Shown piece after piece: positions 9,399-21,328 of a stretch of DNA of 64,000 nucleotides. The translations under genes and the position numbers were made by a program. Each line of letters opens with the position of its first letter. Positions within the stretch are counted from its first letter, which is position 1. The notes under the pieces are model-generated. The model saw only the letters and a list, made by a program, of their open reading frames with translations. It was not told where the DNA came from and ran no database searches. The stretch comes from Niveispirillum sp048066115 (GTDB taxonomy: Bacteria; Pseudomonadota; Alphaproteobacteria; Azospirillales; Azospirillaceae): contig NZ_JBLTYX010000011.1 of NCBI RefSeq assembly GCF_048066115.1, positions 142,790 through 206,789 of the forward strand, written 5' to 3'.

Positions 9399-9746
9399 AT
9401 GCGCATCCATCGCCTTTTCACCGCCGCCGCCCTGTCGCTGCTGCTGACCGCCCCGGCTTTGGCCCATCCCAAGCTGAAGGCGGCTGATCCGGCGGTGGAC
9501 AGCACCGGGCCGGCGCCCGCCACCCTGTCGCTGTCCTTTTCGGAGAAGCTGACGCCGGGCAAGGCCAGCGTCACCCTGTCGCCGGCACCGGCTGGTGGGG
9601 TCACCGTCACGGACGGTGCTGATGAGCAGTCGCTGACCGTGACGCCGAAGGCCAAGCTGGCGCCCGGTTCCTATAAGGTGGATTGGGCTGTGATCGCGGC
9701 CAACGGGCATGAATCCGCCGGTTCCTATCAGATCACCGTGAAGTAA
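9399..9746 (+). CDS. CopC-domain periplasmic copper-binding protein
   Basis: A 115-aa secreted protein. The signal peptide ends at ALA, leaving a mature N-terminus at His23 (HPKLKAADPA), as in CopC proteins whose amino-terminal histidine helps bind Cu(II). A second candidate ligand is His104 in NGHESAGSY, matching the usual DGH...G.Y motif. It is a single immunoglobulin-like CopC domain without a fused CopD. It sits 44 bp after the receptor gene and 14 bp before the peptidase. A periplasmic copper carrier role is the family expectation. Confidence 0.85.
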   Translation: MRIHRLFTAAALSLLLTAPALAHPKLKAADPAVDSTGPAPATLSLSFSEKLTPGKASVTLSPAPAGGVTVTDGADEQSLTVTPKAKLAPGSYKVDWAVIAANGHESAGSYQITVK

Positions 9747-9760
9747 CGGAGTATCCGACG

Positions 9761-11221
9761 ATGAGGCATCCCCTTCGCAATCTGCTGGTTCCGGCCCTGC
9801 TGCTGGCCCTGTCGGCACCCGCAGCCCAGGCCGCATCGAAGAATGCGGAGGGCGATGCCGCTGTCGCCCTGTTGCAGGAGCTGATCCGCTTCGACACGGT
9901 GAACGCGCCCGGCGACACCACGAAACTGGCGGCCCATCTGGAAAGCCTGTTCAAGCCGCTGGGGGTGGAGACGGAGATCATCCTGTCGCCCAATGGCAAG
10001 GCGGCTCATTTCATCGCCCGGCTGAAGGGGGATGGCAGCATGGCGCCGGTGCTGCTGGCCGCGCACACGGATGTGGTGCCGGTGGAGCGGGAATTCTGGA
10101 CCGTCGATCCGTTCGCCGCGACCATCCAGGACGGGTTCGTCTATGGCCGCGGTGCGCTGGACAATAAGAGTGCGGTGGCGGTGTTCGCCCGTGCGGTCAT
10201 GCGGCTTGCCAAGGAGAAGGTGCGGCTGAAGCGCGACATCATTTTCCTGGCCGAGGCGGACGAGGAGCAGGGGCGGTTCAATACCGGCTGGCTGGCCCAG
10301 AACCATTGGGCCAAGATCGATGCCGCCGTGGCCCTGAACGAGGGCGGGAATACCATGCTGGACCCTGACGGCAAGGTCCGGCAGATCAATATCTCCGTCG
10401 CCGACAAGCAGACCCTCAATCTGAAGCTGACCGCGCGGGGCAAGGCGGCGCATTCGTCGCTGGCCGTGCCGCCGATGGAGACGGCCAATGGCCAGCTGAT
10501 CGCGGCCCTGGGCAAGATCGCGTTTGCGGAGACACCGATCAAGCTGACCCCGCCGGCGGTGGCCTATTTCAAGGGCTTGGCGAAGCTTTATCCCGGGCCG
10601 CTGTCGGGGGCGGTGGATCGGCTGCTGGCGGCGGGTGACGATGCCGCACGGCTGGTGGCGGCGAAGGAATTGCTGGCCGCGCATCCGAAGGAGGCGCCGA
10701 CCCTGTCGGCCCTGATGCGCGACACGATGGTCGTCACCATGATCAATGCCGGGGTGAAGCCCAACATCATTCCGGGCGAGGCCGAGGCGATCATGAATGC
10801 CCGCCTGATGCCCGGTGTCGATGTCTACCAGTTCGTGGAACAGGTGAAGGCCCTGATCGGCAATCAAGGTATCGAGGTGGAGATCGTCAATTCCAGGCCC
10901 AAGGAGGAACAGGAAGCGTTCTTCCGCGAGCGCAGCAAAATCCAGCCCTCCAGCACCGAAACCGACCTGTTCGCCGCATTGGAGAAACAGGCCAAGCGGG
11001 TCTGGCCGCAGGCCCAGGTGCTGCCGGTGATGCTGCAGGCGTCCACCGATGCCGGGCCGTGGCGGGCGCGCGGCGTGCCCGTCTATGGCATCCGGCCGTT
11101 TCCCACCGATCCGGACACCGGCTCCCGTGTTCACGGCCATGATGAGCGGGTGGCGGTGAAGTCGGTGCATGAGGGCGTGGATTATGTGTACGGGGTGCTG
11201 AAGCAGGTGGCGGGGAAGTAG
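9761..11221 (+). CDS. secreted M20 family zinc peptidase
   Basis: A 486-aa metallopeptidase with a signal peptide (LLLALSAPAAQA). Family zinc ligands and catalytic residues are visible: H102 and D104 in AAHTDVVPV, D134 in GRGALDNKSA, E168-E169 in ADEEQG, and a C-terminal histidine in RVHGHDER. The middle part is the lid/dimerisation domain. Length and layout resemble secreted carboxypeptidase or dipeptidase members of M20. Being exported and co-directional with a TonB receptor, it probably trims peptides in the periplasm. The exact substrate is unknown. Confidence 0.9.
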   Translation: MRHPLRNLLVPALLLALSAPAAQAASKNAEGDAAVALLQELIRFDTVNAPGDTTKLAAHLESLFKPLGVETEIILSPNGKAAHFIARLKGDGSMAPVLLAAHTDVVPVEREFWTVDPFAATIQDGFVYGRGALDNKSAVAVFARAVMRLAKEKVRLKRDIIFLAEADEEQGRFNTGWLAQNHWAKIDAAVALNEGGNTMLDPDGKVRQINISVADKQTLNLKLTARGKAAHSSLAVPPMETANGQLIAALGKIAFAETPIKLTPPAVAYFKGLAKLYPGPLSGAVDRLLAAGDDAARLVAAKELLAAHPKEAPTLSALMRDTMVVTMINAGVKPNIIPGEAEAIMNARLMPGVDVYQFVEQVKALIGNQGIEVEIVNSRPKEEQEAFFRERSKIQPSSTETDLFAALEKQAKRVWPQAQVLPVMLQASTDAGPWRARGVPVYGIRPFPTDPDTGSRVHGHDERVAVKSVHEGVDYVYGVLKQVAGK

Positions 11222-11224
11222 GGA

Positions 11225-12721
11225 TCACTTGTCCCGGGGTTCGGGAATTTCCGTCAAGGCCCGCTGGGTGTAATAGTAACGCTGATCGGGCGAGCGGACC
11301 TGGGGGATCAGCGTCACCAGCCGGTTGATCGCGTCCTGACGGTCTTTGCCCTTGGCCCATCCCAGGCGCAAAATCTCGGCACGCACGAACGCCTCCGGCT
11401 CGTTGATGCCCTGGGCCAGCTGCAGGTAGCGCGGATAATCCCCGGGCCGGCTCAGGTACTGAAGCAGGTCGAGGTCGGTCAAGGTCCCCTCGTTGCCCTT
11501 CAGCAGCCGTTCACCCAGTTCCCCGCGCCCCGTCTGTATCAGGGCCAGACCCAGCTGTGCCCGGCGGCGACCGTCCCGGTCGCGTTCCAAAAGTTCCACC
11601 AGACGGGCGAGATGGGCGTCGGTCAATGAGAGGCAGACATCTTCGCATTTCTCGACCAGCTGGCTGACGCCCTTGTCCGGCGCCTTGAGTGCGGTTTCCA
11701 GCACCGTGGCGCTGACGGCGTTGCGGCGGTCCACCAGCCCCAGATCATTGTAAAGTCTGGCGAACAGGCGCCCGTCCGTCAGGAGGTCGTTCAGCGGGCC
11801 CTGGGAGGCCAGGCGCCGCCGCCAGCTTTCCTCCAGCTTTTCCACCAATGTCCTGGCCGTGTCACGGGCGCCGAGCTTGTCCATGGCCTTGACGAAATGT
11901 GACGCCTTGTAAGGGGCCAGGATGGTGTCGCCATACTCGGGAGGGGACAGCGTGCGGCAGGTCTCGTCGATCAGCTGCTGGCGTGCCGCCGCGTCAATCT
12001 GCACGCCGTCCAGGTCCAGCGCGGAGATGTGGTAAATGTTGAGATGGGGGATGATGGCCGGGTCCGACAGCAATGCCGTCAGGGCGGCCTTGTCGCCGGC
12101 CTTGGCGGCATCATCGACAATGGTGATCGGATTGCCGCCCGACCGCAGCAACTCCGCCGCGGCCTCCACGAACGAGCGTCCTTCGAGTGCATGGGCGAAG
12201 AGCGCGGCATCGGCGCGCGACAGATCCTTGGCCGCCGCCCTGGCCTCTTCCAGCCGGTCCGACCGGATCAGATATTCTACCCAGATGATCCGCCAGTAGT
12301 CGCGGTCACTATCCTTCTTAAGGGTGTCGAACGCCGCCACATAGAGGTCGACAAGACATTGTTCGGACGGTTCGGTCTGGCACTTCTCCTGTGCCGCCAG
12401 CCGGCGCGCCACGACCAACGTCACCCTGATATCCGCCAGCCGGTGGCCGCCCACGGGCTTTCCCGCCACGATATCGACGGCGACGCTGGTTTCCGCCAGC
12501 TCCGCCGGGATGCTGGCCAGCAGCTTTTCCGCCTTCTCCAGCGCGGCCACGCGTTCCGCCGCCGATGTCTTTTCCGTCAGCGTCGACAGGGTCTGCGCCG
12601 CCTCCACCACCCGCTTGTTGGCCTCCGCCTGCGGGTCGCCGCAGCCTGACACCAGCAGCAGGGCGGACAGGGATGCCGCCAGCAGCAATGCCTTGCGGCC
12701 TGGAAAACCCGACACCTGCAT
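11225..12721 (-). CDS. lipoprotein of unknown function, helical-repeat rich
   Basis: A 498-aa product if started at the ATG at 12719-12721, which precedes a lipoprotein signal peptide (LLLVSGC lipobox, Cys near 25). The frame is open 273 bp further upstream, but that part lacks signal-peptide character. The mature protein is charged and alpha-helical, with TPR-like pieces (for example VEYLIRSDRLEEARAAAKDL) and several cysteine pairs (CQTEPSEQC; CEDVC). I do not recognise the family. It faces the M20 peptidase tail-to-tail with 3 bp between stop codons. Confidence 0.75.
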   Translation of the reverse strand: MQVSGFPGRKALLLAASLSALLLVSGCGDPQAEANKRVVEAAQTLSTLTEKTSAAERVAALEKAEKLLASIPAELAETSVAVDIVAGKPVGGHRLADIRVTLVVARRLAAQEKCQTEPSEQCLVDLYVAAFDTLKKDSDRDYWRIIWVEYLIRSDRLEEARAAAKDLSRADAALFAHALEGRSFVEAAAELLRSGGNPITIVDDAAKAGDKAALTALLSDPAIIPHLNIYHISALDLDGVQIDAAARQQLIDETCRTLSPPEYGDTILAPYKASHFVKAMDKLGARDTARTLVEKLEESWRRRLASQGPLNDLLTDGRLFARLYNDLGLVDRRNAVSATVLETALKAPDKGVSQLVEKCEDVCLSLTDAHLARLVELLERDRDGRRRAQLGLALIQTGRGELGERLLKGNEGTLTDLDLLQYLSRPGDYPRYLQLAQGINEPEAFVRAEILRLGWAKGKDRQDAINRLVTLIPQVRSPDQRYYYTQRALTEIPEPRDK

Positions 12722-13200
12722 CCATCTTCTCCGTTCGTTCCGGCGGGCGGAATCTACCATGCCGCGTGCCGGTGCGCAGGGATAATCGCCCAGGCTGCTT
12801 CCCGGGCATCGGTTCCAACCGTCGCGGTGCACGGCATATGGGATTGCCGATTCTGTATACGGAGAAGGCCCCGGCGACATTGCCGGTCCCTGGTGCGGGC
12901 GCGTGCGCCGCAGCGGCAGCAAACTGCGACCTTCAAGGTACATCATGCCGTAAGCCTTTGGTATGGCTTCGCCATGCCCAAACCTGATTTCCAACGCTCG
13001 TTACAAAAAATTTGGTTTGGCGGGTGATTTGTCCTTGCCGTCATGCATACACAAACCGTATAGAATTTATACACAACAAGCGATAGCGTTGGATCGAACA
13101 GCGCCTGTGGTGGACCTGGATGGGTTTTCCCATATACGCTGCGATATCGGCGCCGCACAGCAAGGGGGCCGGCCTGAACGGTCCCATGGGGAGGTTCAAG
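12722..13200. other. intergenic region with promoter-like AT-rich dyad
   Basis: A 479-bp gap between divergent genes. The stretch near 13040-13080 is AT-rich, and 13058-13072 is the dyad GTATA-GAATT-TATAC, a candidate operator or promoter for the downstream TonB receptor. A small hairpin (GGCTTCGCC) lies near 12966. No gene is supported here. Confidence 0.4.
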
Positions 13201-15495
<2,295 letters not shown>

Positions 15496-15498
15496 TGC

Positions 15499-15582
15499 GT
15501 AGATCAGGTCGAGCCGCAGGCGAGCCCTGACAATTTCGGCACCGTCGCTTGTCAGGGCTCGCTGACGCTCGACCTGACCTAC
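15499..15582. repeat. palindromic repeat family C, copy 1 (C1)
   Basis: Inverted ends GTAGATCAGGTCGAG and CTCGACCTGACCTAC (one mismatch) enclose a second inverted pair, GAGCCCTGAC/GTCAGGGCTC. The copy lies just after the stop codon of the receptor gene and before the SnoaL-like gene. A second copy lies at 56949-57038. Confidence 0.9.
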
Positions 15583-15600
15583 GGCCAAGGAGAATACGGC

Positions 15601-16161
15601 ATGTTGACCCTGGAACAGCGCATCGACCGGCTGGAGGCGCGGGCCGCGATCTCCAACCTGATCGGCCGCTATGGATTGACCGTGGATGACCGCGACCTGG
15701 AAGGGCTGGGCGATCTGTTCACGCCGGATGGGGCCTTCCGGTCCAAGGATGGCGTGCTGAATGCGCAGGGGCGCGCGGCGGTGATGGAGCAGTATCGCGG
15801 CCGGTTCGCGGCATTGGGGCCGTGCAACCATTTCACCCATGATCATGTCATCGATTTCGATGAGGGCGACCCCGACCGGGCGACGGGCATCGTCACCTCC
15901 CATGCCGAGGTCTGGCGCAATGGTCAGGCCATGCTGACGGCGCTGCGTTACAATGATCAATACCGGCGCGGGGCCGATGGGAAATGGCGGTTCGCCGACC
16001 GGTTGCTGACCTTCTTCTATTATCTGCCGGTGACGGAATATGCCCAGGCGCTGGGCGATCCGCTGCGCCAGCGCGCCTATGGCGACCGCCGCCCGGCCGA
16101 TTATCCCGAACCACTGCCCAGCTGGCGCCTGTACCACCAGTCGGGGGAGAGTGCCGCCTGA
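15601..16161 (+). CDS. SnoaL-like (NTF2-fold) protein
   Basis: A 186-aa protein of the SnoaL_4 type: an N-terminal helix (LEQRIDRLEARAAISNLIGRYG), then LGDLFTPDGAF and a curved sheet with FTHDHVIDF. These small cone-shaped proteins are isomerases, hydratases, dehydratases or subunits of aromatic-ring dioxygenases. The gene abuts an MFS transporter gene with a one-base overlap and follows a TonB receptor, so it probably acts on the imported compound. The reaction is not predictable. Confidence 0.8.
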   Translation: MLTLEQRIDRLEARAAISNLIGRYGLTVDDRDLEGLGDLFTPDGAFRSKDGVLNAQGRAAVMEQYRGRFAALGPCNHFTHDHVIDFDEGDPDRATGIVTSHAEVWRNGQAMLTALRYNDQYRRGADGKWRFADRLLTFFYYLPVTEYAQALGDPLRQRAYGDRRPADYPEPLPSWRLYHQSGESAA

Positions 16162-17525
16162 TGACCCACAGCCTGATGTCCGGCGTCACCCTTTCCGCGA
16201 AGCCTGAGGCCCGCCCGGTGCCGCGTGACGGGCTTTACGCCTGGTATGTCACGGTGCTGCTGACGGTGGCCTATGCCGTGGCCTTCGTGGACCGGCAGAT
16301 TTTGAACCTGCTGGTGGAGCCCATCAAGGGCCAGTTCCTGCTGACCGACACGCAGATCAGCCTGTTGCAGGGTCTGGCCTTCACGCTGGCCTATGTGCTG
16401 ATGGGGCCGCTGTTCGGGCGGTGGACCGATATCGGCAACCGCCGCACCATCATCTGGACCGGGGTCACCATCTGGTCGGTCTTCACCATCTTTTGCGGCC
16501 TGTCGCAAAGCTATTGGCAGCTGTTCGGCGCCCGGATGGGGGTGGGCGGGGCGGAGGCCTGCCTGATGCCGGCGGCCTGGTCGCTGCTGTCGGATTATTT
16601 CAGCAAGGACAAGCTGCCGCGCGCCATGAGCATCTTACTGATGGGACCCTATCTGGGTGGCGGGCTGGCGCTGATCTTCGGCGGGCTGATCATCCAGGAA
16701 CTGGGCCATGTCGGGCCGGTGAATGCCGGGCCGTTCGGTCTGCTGGACCCCTGGCATCTGGCCTTCATCGTGGTGGGCGTGCCGGGGATGGTGCTGGCGG
16801 CACTGATGCTGACGGTGCTGGAACCGGTACGGTCGAAGGGCGGGAAGGGGGAGCAGGAACGGTTCACCCTGGCCCAGATATGGCACTTCCTGCGCGAACG
16901 GCGCGGTTTCTATGGGGCGTTCTATGGCGGCATGTCGCTGCATGTCATCGCCCTTTACGCCTTTCCGGCCTGGATACCCTCCTTCCTGATCCGGCATTAC
17001 GGGGTGTCGATGTCGTCGGTCGGGCTGGAATATGGGGCGTCGGTGCTGATCGCCGGCTCGGTCGGCGTGTGGTGCGGGCCGTATCTGGCGAAGTTCCTGG
17101 CCGCTCGTGGTTATGGCGACGCGGCGTTCCGCACGCCGGCATTGGCCACGCTGGGCGTCGTGCCCTTCGCCGTGGCGCTGCCCTTCTGCCCGACCTATGA
17201 GCTGGCGCTGAGCATGGCCATCGGGGTGACCTTCTTCTACACGCTGCCCATGGCGATGGCGGCGTCGGCGTTGCAGATGGTGACGCCGAACCGCATGCGC
17301 GGCGTCATCTCATCCCTCTATGTCTTCACCGTTTCCATCGTCGGGCTGGGCCTGGCGCCCACCTTCATCGCGCTGATCACCGACCGGCTGTTCGGTGATC
17401 CGGGCATGGTGGGCTGGTCGCTGGCTTTGGTCTGTTCAGCCTCCAGCATCGGTGCCTCTGTCCTGATGCTGCGCGGCCTGGGCGCCTTCCGTGCCGCCCA
17501 GGCGGAACTGGAGAAAGCGTCGTGA
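16161..17525 (+). CDS. MFS transporter (Spinster-like)
   Basis: A 454-aa permease with about 12 membrane segments. The first loop has the MFS signature region GPLFGRWTDIGNRRTII, and the N-terminus (VAFVDRQILNLLVEPIK) matches the Spinster-like group common in sphingomonad-type catabolic clusters. I chose the ATG at 16161, which overlaps the SnoaL-like stop. The NmrA-like gene begins on its last bases. It presumably moves the compound taken in by the upstream TonB receptor across the inner membrane. Confidence 0.88.
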   Translation: MTHSLMSGVTLSAKPEARPVPRDGLYAWYVTVLLTVAYAVAFVDRQILNLLVEPIKGQFLLTDTQISLLQGLAFTLAYVLMGPLFGRWTDIGNRRTIIWTGVTIWSVFTIFCGLSQSYWQLFGARMGVGGAEACLMPAAWSLLSDYFSKDKLPRAMSILLMGPYLGGGLALIFGGLIIQELGHVGPVNAGPFGLLDPWHLAFIVVGVPGMVLAALMLTVLEPVRSKGGKGEQERFTLAQIWHFLRERRGFYGAFYGGMSLHVIALYAFPAWIPSFLIRHYGVSMSSVGLEYGASVLIAGSVGVWCGPYLAKFLAARGYGDAAFRTPALATLGVVPFAVALPFCPTYELALSMAIGVTFFYTLPMAMAASALQMVTPNRMRGVISSLYVFTVSIVGLGLAPTFIALITDRLFGDPGMVGWSLALVCSASSIGASVLMLRGLGAFRAAQAELEKAS

Positions 17526-18430
17526 GAATCCTCGTCTTCGGGGCCACGGGCGACCAGGGGGCGGCGCAGCTGCGCCGCCTGATCGCGGCCGGGCATACGC
17601 CCGTGGCCGTGGCCCGCGACCCGTCCCGCCTGGGTGTAGCGGGGGTGGACAGCGTGGCGGCCGATTACCGCGATCCCGACAGTCTGGCCCGCGTCCTGGA
17701 CGGGGTGGATGCGCTGTTCGTCACCATGCCGTCGACATCGTTCCAGGCGGCGGACCCGCTGATCCGGGCGGTGGACGCCATCGGACAGGCGGCGCGGCGC
17801 CAAGGGCTGCGCATGGCGGTGTTCAACAGTTCGATGATCGTGAAGGACGAGAAGCGTGGCTTCGCGGCCCATGATGCACGCTGGGAGATGCGGGAGAGGC
17901 TGCGCGACAGCGGCGTGCCGACGGTGTCGATCCAGCCGGTGATCTATCTGGACAATCTGTTGCGCGCCTGGGCGCGCCAGCACATCCTGGAAGAGGGCCG
18001 CATCCTTTATCCCCATCACCCGGACCTGGATGTCTGCTGGATCTGCCAGGATGATGTGTCCGACCTGATGATCGCCGCCCTGGACCGGCCGGACCTGTCG
18101 GGCCGCGCCTATAATGTCGGGGGGCCGGAGGCGATCAGAGGGCCGGACCTGGCGCGACGGCTGGGGGCGGTGCTGGGGCGCCCGCTGCGGTTCGATTTCC
18201 GGCCGATCCCGGATTTCTGCGACGCCATGGCGGGTGTGTTCAAGGATGTGACGACCTTGGACCGCGACCGGCTGACGGGGGAGCTGCGCCGCATCTATGA
18301 ATGGTACAATTACGGGGAGGAGAAGCCCTTCACCGTGGACATGGCGCCGATCCTGGCCGACCTGCCCGTGCGGCTGACCAGTCTGGAGGAATGGGCCGGC
18401 CGGCAGGATTGGGGGGCACGCGCAACGTAA
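17522..18430 (+). CDS. NmrA-like NAD(P)-binding protein
   Basis: A 302-aa atypical short-chain dehydrogenase. The GTG start at 17522 overlaps the MFS stop. The dinucleotide site FGATGDQGAAQLRRL lies at about 5-19, followed by an NADP-type basic patch (ARDPSRLG). The central region (FNSSMIVKDEK, then DAYWQ-like DARWE) resembles NmrA/SDR_a5 members, which are either redox sensors or oxidoreductases. As the last gene of the receptor-SnoaL-MFS unit, it may reduce the imported compound or act as a regulator. Confidence 0.8.
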   Translation: MRILVFGATGDQGAAQLRRLIAAGHTPVAVARDPSRLGVAGVDSVAADYRDPDSLARVLDGVDALFVTMPSTSFQAADPLIRAVDAIGQAARRQGLRMAVFNSSMIVKDEKRGFAAHDARWEMRERLRDSGVPTVSIQPVIYLDNLLRAWARQHILEEGRILYPHHPDLDVCWICQDDVSDLMIAALDRPDLSGRAYNVGGPEAIRGPDLARRLGAVLGRPLRFDFRPIPDFCDAMAGVFKDVTTLDRDRLTGELRRIYEWYNYGEEKPFTVDMAPILADLPVRLTSLEEWAGRQDWGARAT

Positions 18431-18530
18431 AGCATCTGGCATGTGCCCCATCCACCCGTGATAATCTGGATAGCTATGCAGTAGCATTCAGCCGGGGATA
18501 AAGTCCCGGAACCGGTGGGGAGGGGCGGTG

Positions 18531-19253
18531 ATGATCCTGATTGTCGAGGATAGCGAGGAACAGCGCATCATCCTGTCGGCCATCATCACCCATTCCAACC
18601 TGGGCCCCGCCCAGGCCGTGGCCAGTGCCGAGGATGCGTTGCAACTGCTTGAGATCGACAGGGCGTCCGGCCCCGCATCGGATGTGCGCGCCATCCTGAT
18701 GGATGTGATGCTGCCGGGGATCGACGGGATCAGTGCGGCAGCGCAAATCCATGCCAATCCGCGTTTGACCAATATTCCGCTGATCGTCATCTCCGCGCTT
18801 GAGGAAAGCGAGAGCCTGGCGGCGGCCTTTGCCGCCGGGGCCACCGATTACATCGTGAAGCCGGTCGCACCCGTGGCGCTGGCCGCCCGGCTGCGCACCG
18901 CACTGCGCCCGCCGGCCGGGGCGCGGCTGAAAAGTGTCGATTGCCGGCAGGCGCTGGACGGCATCTTCGTGCGCGGCGTGCGGCTGGATGTCAGCCTGCC
19001 CGACTGGCCGGAACTGAAGCTGGAGTTGGGCCAGCATGGCGCGGACGAGATCAGGGACAAGCTGATCGAGGTGTTTTCCAGCGTCAATGACCGGGCCGAC
19101 AAATGGGTCTGCCGCGGGGAGGGGGGCAGATTCTCCCTGTTGGTCGAGGGTGCGGAGAATGGTTCCGGCCTGATGGCGCTGGCGGCGGAGATCGCCGCGG
19201 AGATGCCCTGGCCGCACATGGATGTCACCCTGTCGTCGGTGGGTGCGGCATGA
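18531..19253 (+). CDS. response regulator with degenerate GGDEF-like tail
   Basis: A 240-aa protein. Residues 1-125 form a receiver domain with an acidic pocket (IVEDSEEQ), the phospho-acceptor aspartate in ILMDVMLPGIDG and the conserved lysine in YIVKPV. The remaining ~110 residues look like a shortened diguanylate cyclase domain, with GEGGRFSLLV in place of GGDEF, so it is unlikely to make c-di-GMP. I prefer ATG 18531 to GTG 18528 because the paralogue at 29364 begins with the same MILIVED. It overlaps the next gene by 4 bp. Confidence 0.82.
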   Translation: MILIVEDSEEQRIILSAIITHSNLGPAQAVASAEDALQLLEIDRASGPASDVRAILMDVMLPGIDGISAAAQIHANPRLTNIPLIVISALEESESLAAAFAAGATDYIVKPVAPVALAARLRTALRPPAGARLKSVDCRQALDGIFVRGVRLDVSLPDWPELKLELGQHGADEIRDKLIEVFSSVNDRADKWVCRGEGGRFSLLVEGAENGSGLMALAAEIAAEMPWPHMDVTLSSVGAA

Positions 19254-20827
19254 GCGGCCCGGACGAGATCGGCAAGACGGTTGCGGCCCTGGTTTCCCGC
19301 CTGCCCACGGGGGCGGCGCGCCTGCTCTATGGCGAGCTGGCGGGGGCAGGGGAGACCAATGGCAAGCTGGCCGTGGTGCGCCGCGCCCTGGTGGAGCGGA
19401 TCAACGCCTCGCGCCAGCAGCATGGGCGCCGACTGTTCACCCAGCTGTTCGAACCGTTCATGACGGCGGATATGGAGATGCTGCGGCCCGGCTTCTCCAG
19501 CCTGGGCGTGCTGCACGCCGTGGATATGGGGGCCGTCTGGACCCAGGCGGCGGCGGGGCCGCTGGCCAAGCTGGCGGCGGAGATCGAGGCGAAGATGCCG
19601 GCCCTGGTGGCCGAACATCCGCTGGACCTGGTGCTGGCCCTGCCGGAAATCCAGGGATTGCAGGAACAGGCGCGGCGCGGCGCGCTGGAATGGCTGAGCG
19701 GCGATGCCGCCCGGCTGCACAAGGTGCTGGCGGCGCTGAACAGCTGGCGGGCGGCGGAGCTGCGCCGGATGGGGGTGGATTTCACGCCCCGGGCGCTGAC
19801 CACCGAGGATCTGATCACCATCCGCGGCGTGCTGACCCATGGGGCGGCCCTGCGTTCCATCGCCAATTCCGTACTGGCGGGCAGCGGGTCGGCGGGTGTG
19901 ATGGTGGAGCTGGCGGCGTCCTTCGCCCTGCATCCGCTGCAATCGCTGACCACGCCGGAAGCGCGCATGGCGCTGTTCATGGTGCCCTTGTCGCTGATGC
20001 ATCGCCGCCGCGCCTATCGCGCCGTGGTGCCCTTCCTGCTGGATGGTTCACCCACTGTGCAGGCCCGCATCCTGGAGGCGCTGGACAGCCATTTCGGCCG
20101 CACCTGTGCCCGCATCGGGCAGGAGGGGGGCGCGCTGGCCGGGGCCGGCCACCCCATCAAGGGACCGCTTGCCGCCACCACGCTGCGCCGGCTGACGCTG
20201 GGCGAGGAACTGGGGCATCTGGATGCCATCCTGGGCATCTATGAGGAGTTCGAGATCCTGGACGATCCGCGCCTGGGTGCCCAGGCGCGCGATTACATGG
20301 ACCTGATGGTCAAGGCGGTGGAGCGTAATCTGTATCCAGCATTGGTCGATCGCTGCATCGCCGCCGGCCGCACTATCGAACGCGCGCTGCCGGACCAGGA
20401 CGCGCTGGAATGGGCGCTGGGCCTGTGCGTGCGCTGGCGCGCGGTCATCGGCCGGGTCATGCATTGGGGCTCCGGCCACACCAATTTCAAGGAACAGGTG
20501 CTGGAGCATGCCAAGGCGTCGTTCCAGCAGGCCCTGTCCGATCCGCGTGCCGTATCGCCGTCCGACCGGCTGGCCCAGGCGGTGCGCATGCTGCAAATCT
20601 CCAAGCCGCTGGGCGGCGGGGCGGAAAGCTGGATCACCCTGCTGGACAAGGGGCTGGTGCGCACCGTCACCGACCGGCTGCGCCAGGAGGACCCCTTGCG
20701 CGACGGGGAACGCGATCTGGCGGCGGCGCTGATGGTGCTGGTCCGCGACGAGTTGCGCCGCACCCGCCATTGGAAGGATACGGGCCTGGTGGCGCTGGAC
20801 GAGCTGGCGGTCGCGGCGGGGTTGTGA
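19250..20827 (+). CDS. protein of unknown function coupled to response regulator
   Basis: A 525-aa, largely alpha-helical protein without signal peptide or membrane segments. I chose the ATG at 19250, which overlaps the regulator stop (ATGA); the open frame upstream is a shadow. I recognise no domain. Visible features are many amphipathic helices, a few conserved-looking polar patches (LYGELAGAGETNG; HWGSGHTNFKEQ) and no obvious catalytic motif. Translational coupling suggests it works with the response regulator, perhaps as its output or scaffold. Confidence 0.6.
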   Translation: MSGPDEIGKTVAALVSRLPTGAARLLYGELAGAGETNGKLAVVRRALVERINASRQQHGRRLFTQLFEPFMTADMEMLRPGFSSLGVLHAVDMGAVWTQAAAGPLAKLAAEIEAKMPALVAEHPLDLVLALPEIQGLQEQARRGALEWLSGDAARLHKVLAALNSWRAAELRRMGVDFTPRALTTEDLITIRGVLTHGAALRSIANSVLAGSGSAGVMVELAASFALHPLQSLTTPEARMALFMVPLSLMHRRRAYRAVVPFLLDGSPTVQARILEALDSHFGRTCARIGQEGGALAGAGHPIKGPLAATTLRRLTLGEELGHLDAILGIYEEFEILDDPRLGAQARDYMDLMVKAVERNLYPALVDRCIAAGRTIERALPDQDALEWALGLCVRWRAVIGRVMHWGSGHTNFKEQVLEHAKASFQQALSDPRAVSPSDRLAQAVRMLQISKPLGGGAESWITLLDKGLVRTVTDRLRQEDPLRDGERDLAAALMVLVRDELRRTRHWKDTGLVALDELAVAAGL

Positions 20828-20920
20828 GCGGGTCTGTCGGATTTGTAGAGAACCGTTCCTGGAGCAGCCTTTTTACCTCCCCCGCGAAACTCTTGGGCCG
20901 TAAGGGTTCCAGCAATATCC

Positions 20921-21004
20921 ACCGTCACCCCGGCGAAGACCGGGGCCCAGATGACAAGCACCTTGCTCTACGACCTGGGCCCCGGCCTTCGCCGGGGTGA
21001 CGGT
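20921..21004. repeat. palindromic repeat family B, copy 2 (B2)
   Basis: Same ends as B1 (ACCGTCACCCCGGCG and its complement), with the asymmetric core inverted relative to B1. It lies in the 501-bp gap before manC. The rest of the gap (21005-21328) has an AT-richer stretch near 21130-21290 that may hold the manC promoter; no other feature is visible. Confidence 0.9.
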
Positions 21005-21328
21005 AAAGAGGGTGGCAACGGTGGTGACCGTGCGTTTCGGGGGCGCAGCGGGATTTTGGCCCCCGCCCATCGGGTGTGGGGCATAGGCCGTTCGGCGGGG
21101 GATTCCCCCTTTTGGAAGGGTTGCCGGCCTGCCGTATTCTTCAATCATTGCGGCTGCGATCCTTAACCTATTCTTCAGGATACGCACCCGCGTGTGGCCC
21201 GTCCGGGCTTGATCCACTAGACATGTCGAAGAGAGAAGAGTCCCCGTTCTCCCTTCCTATTCAAAAGGTTAGCGCCTATTCGAAAGGTTGGGTCAGAGCA
21301 TCTCCCCCAATGAACGACAAGGGCAGTC

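Noticed and set aside
12565..12987. Plus-strand open frame upstream of the second TonB receptor
   Set aside because: It runs antisense through the lipoprotein signal peptide, with no domain or ribosome site.
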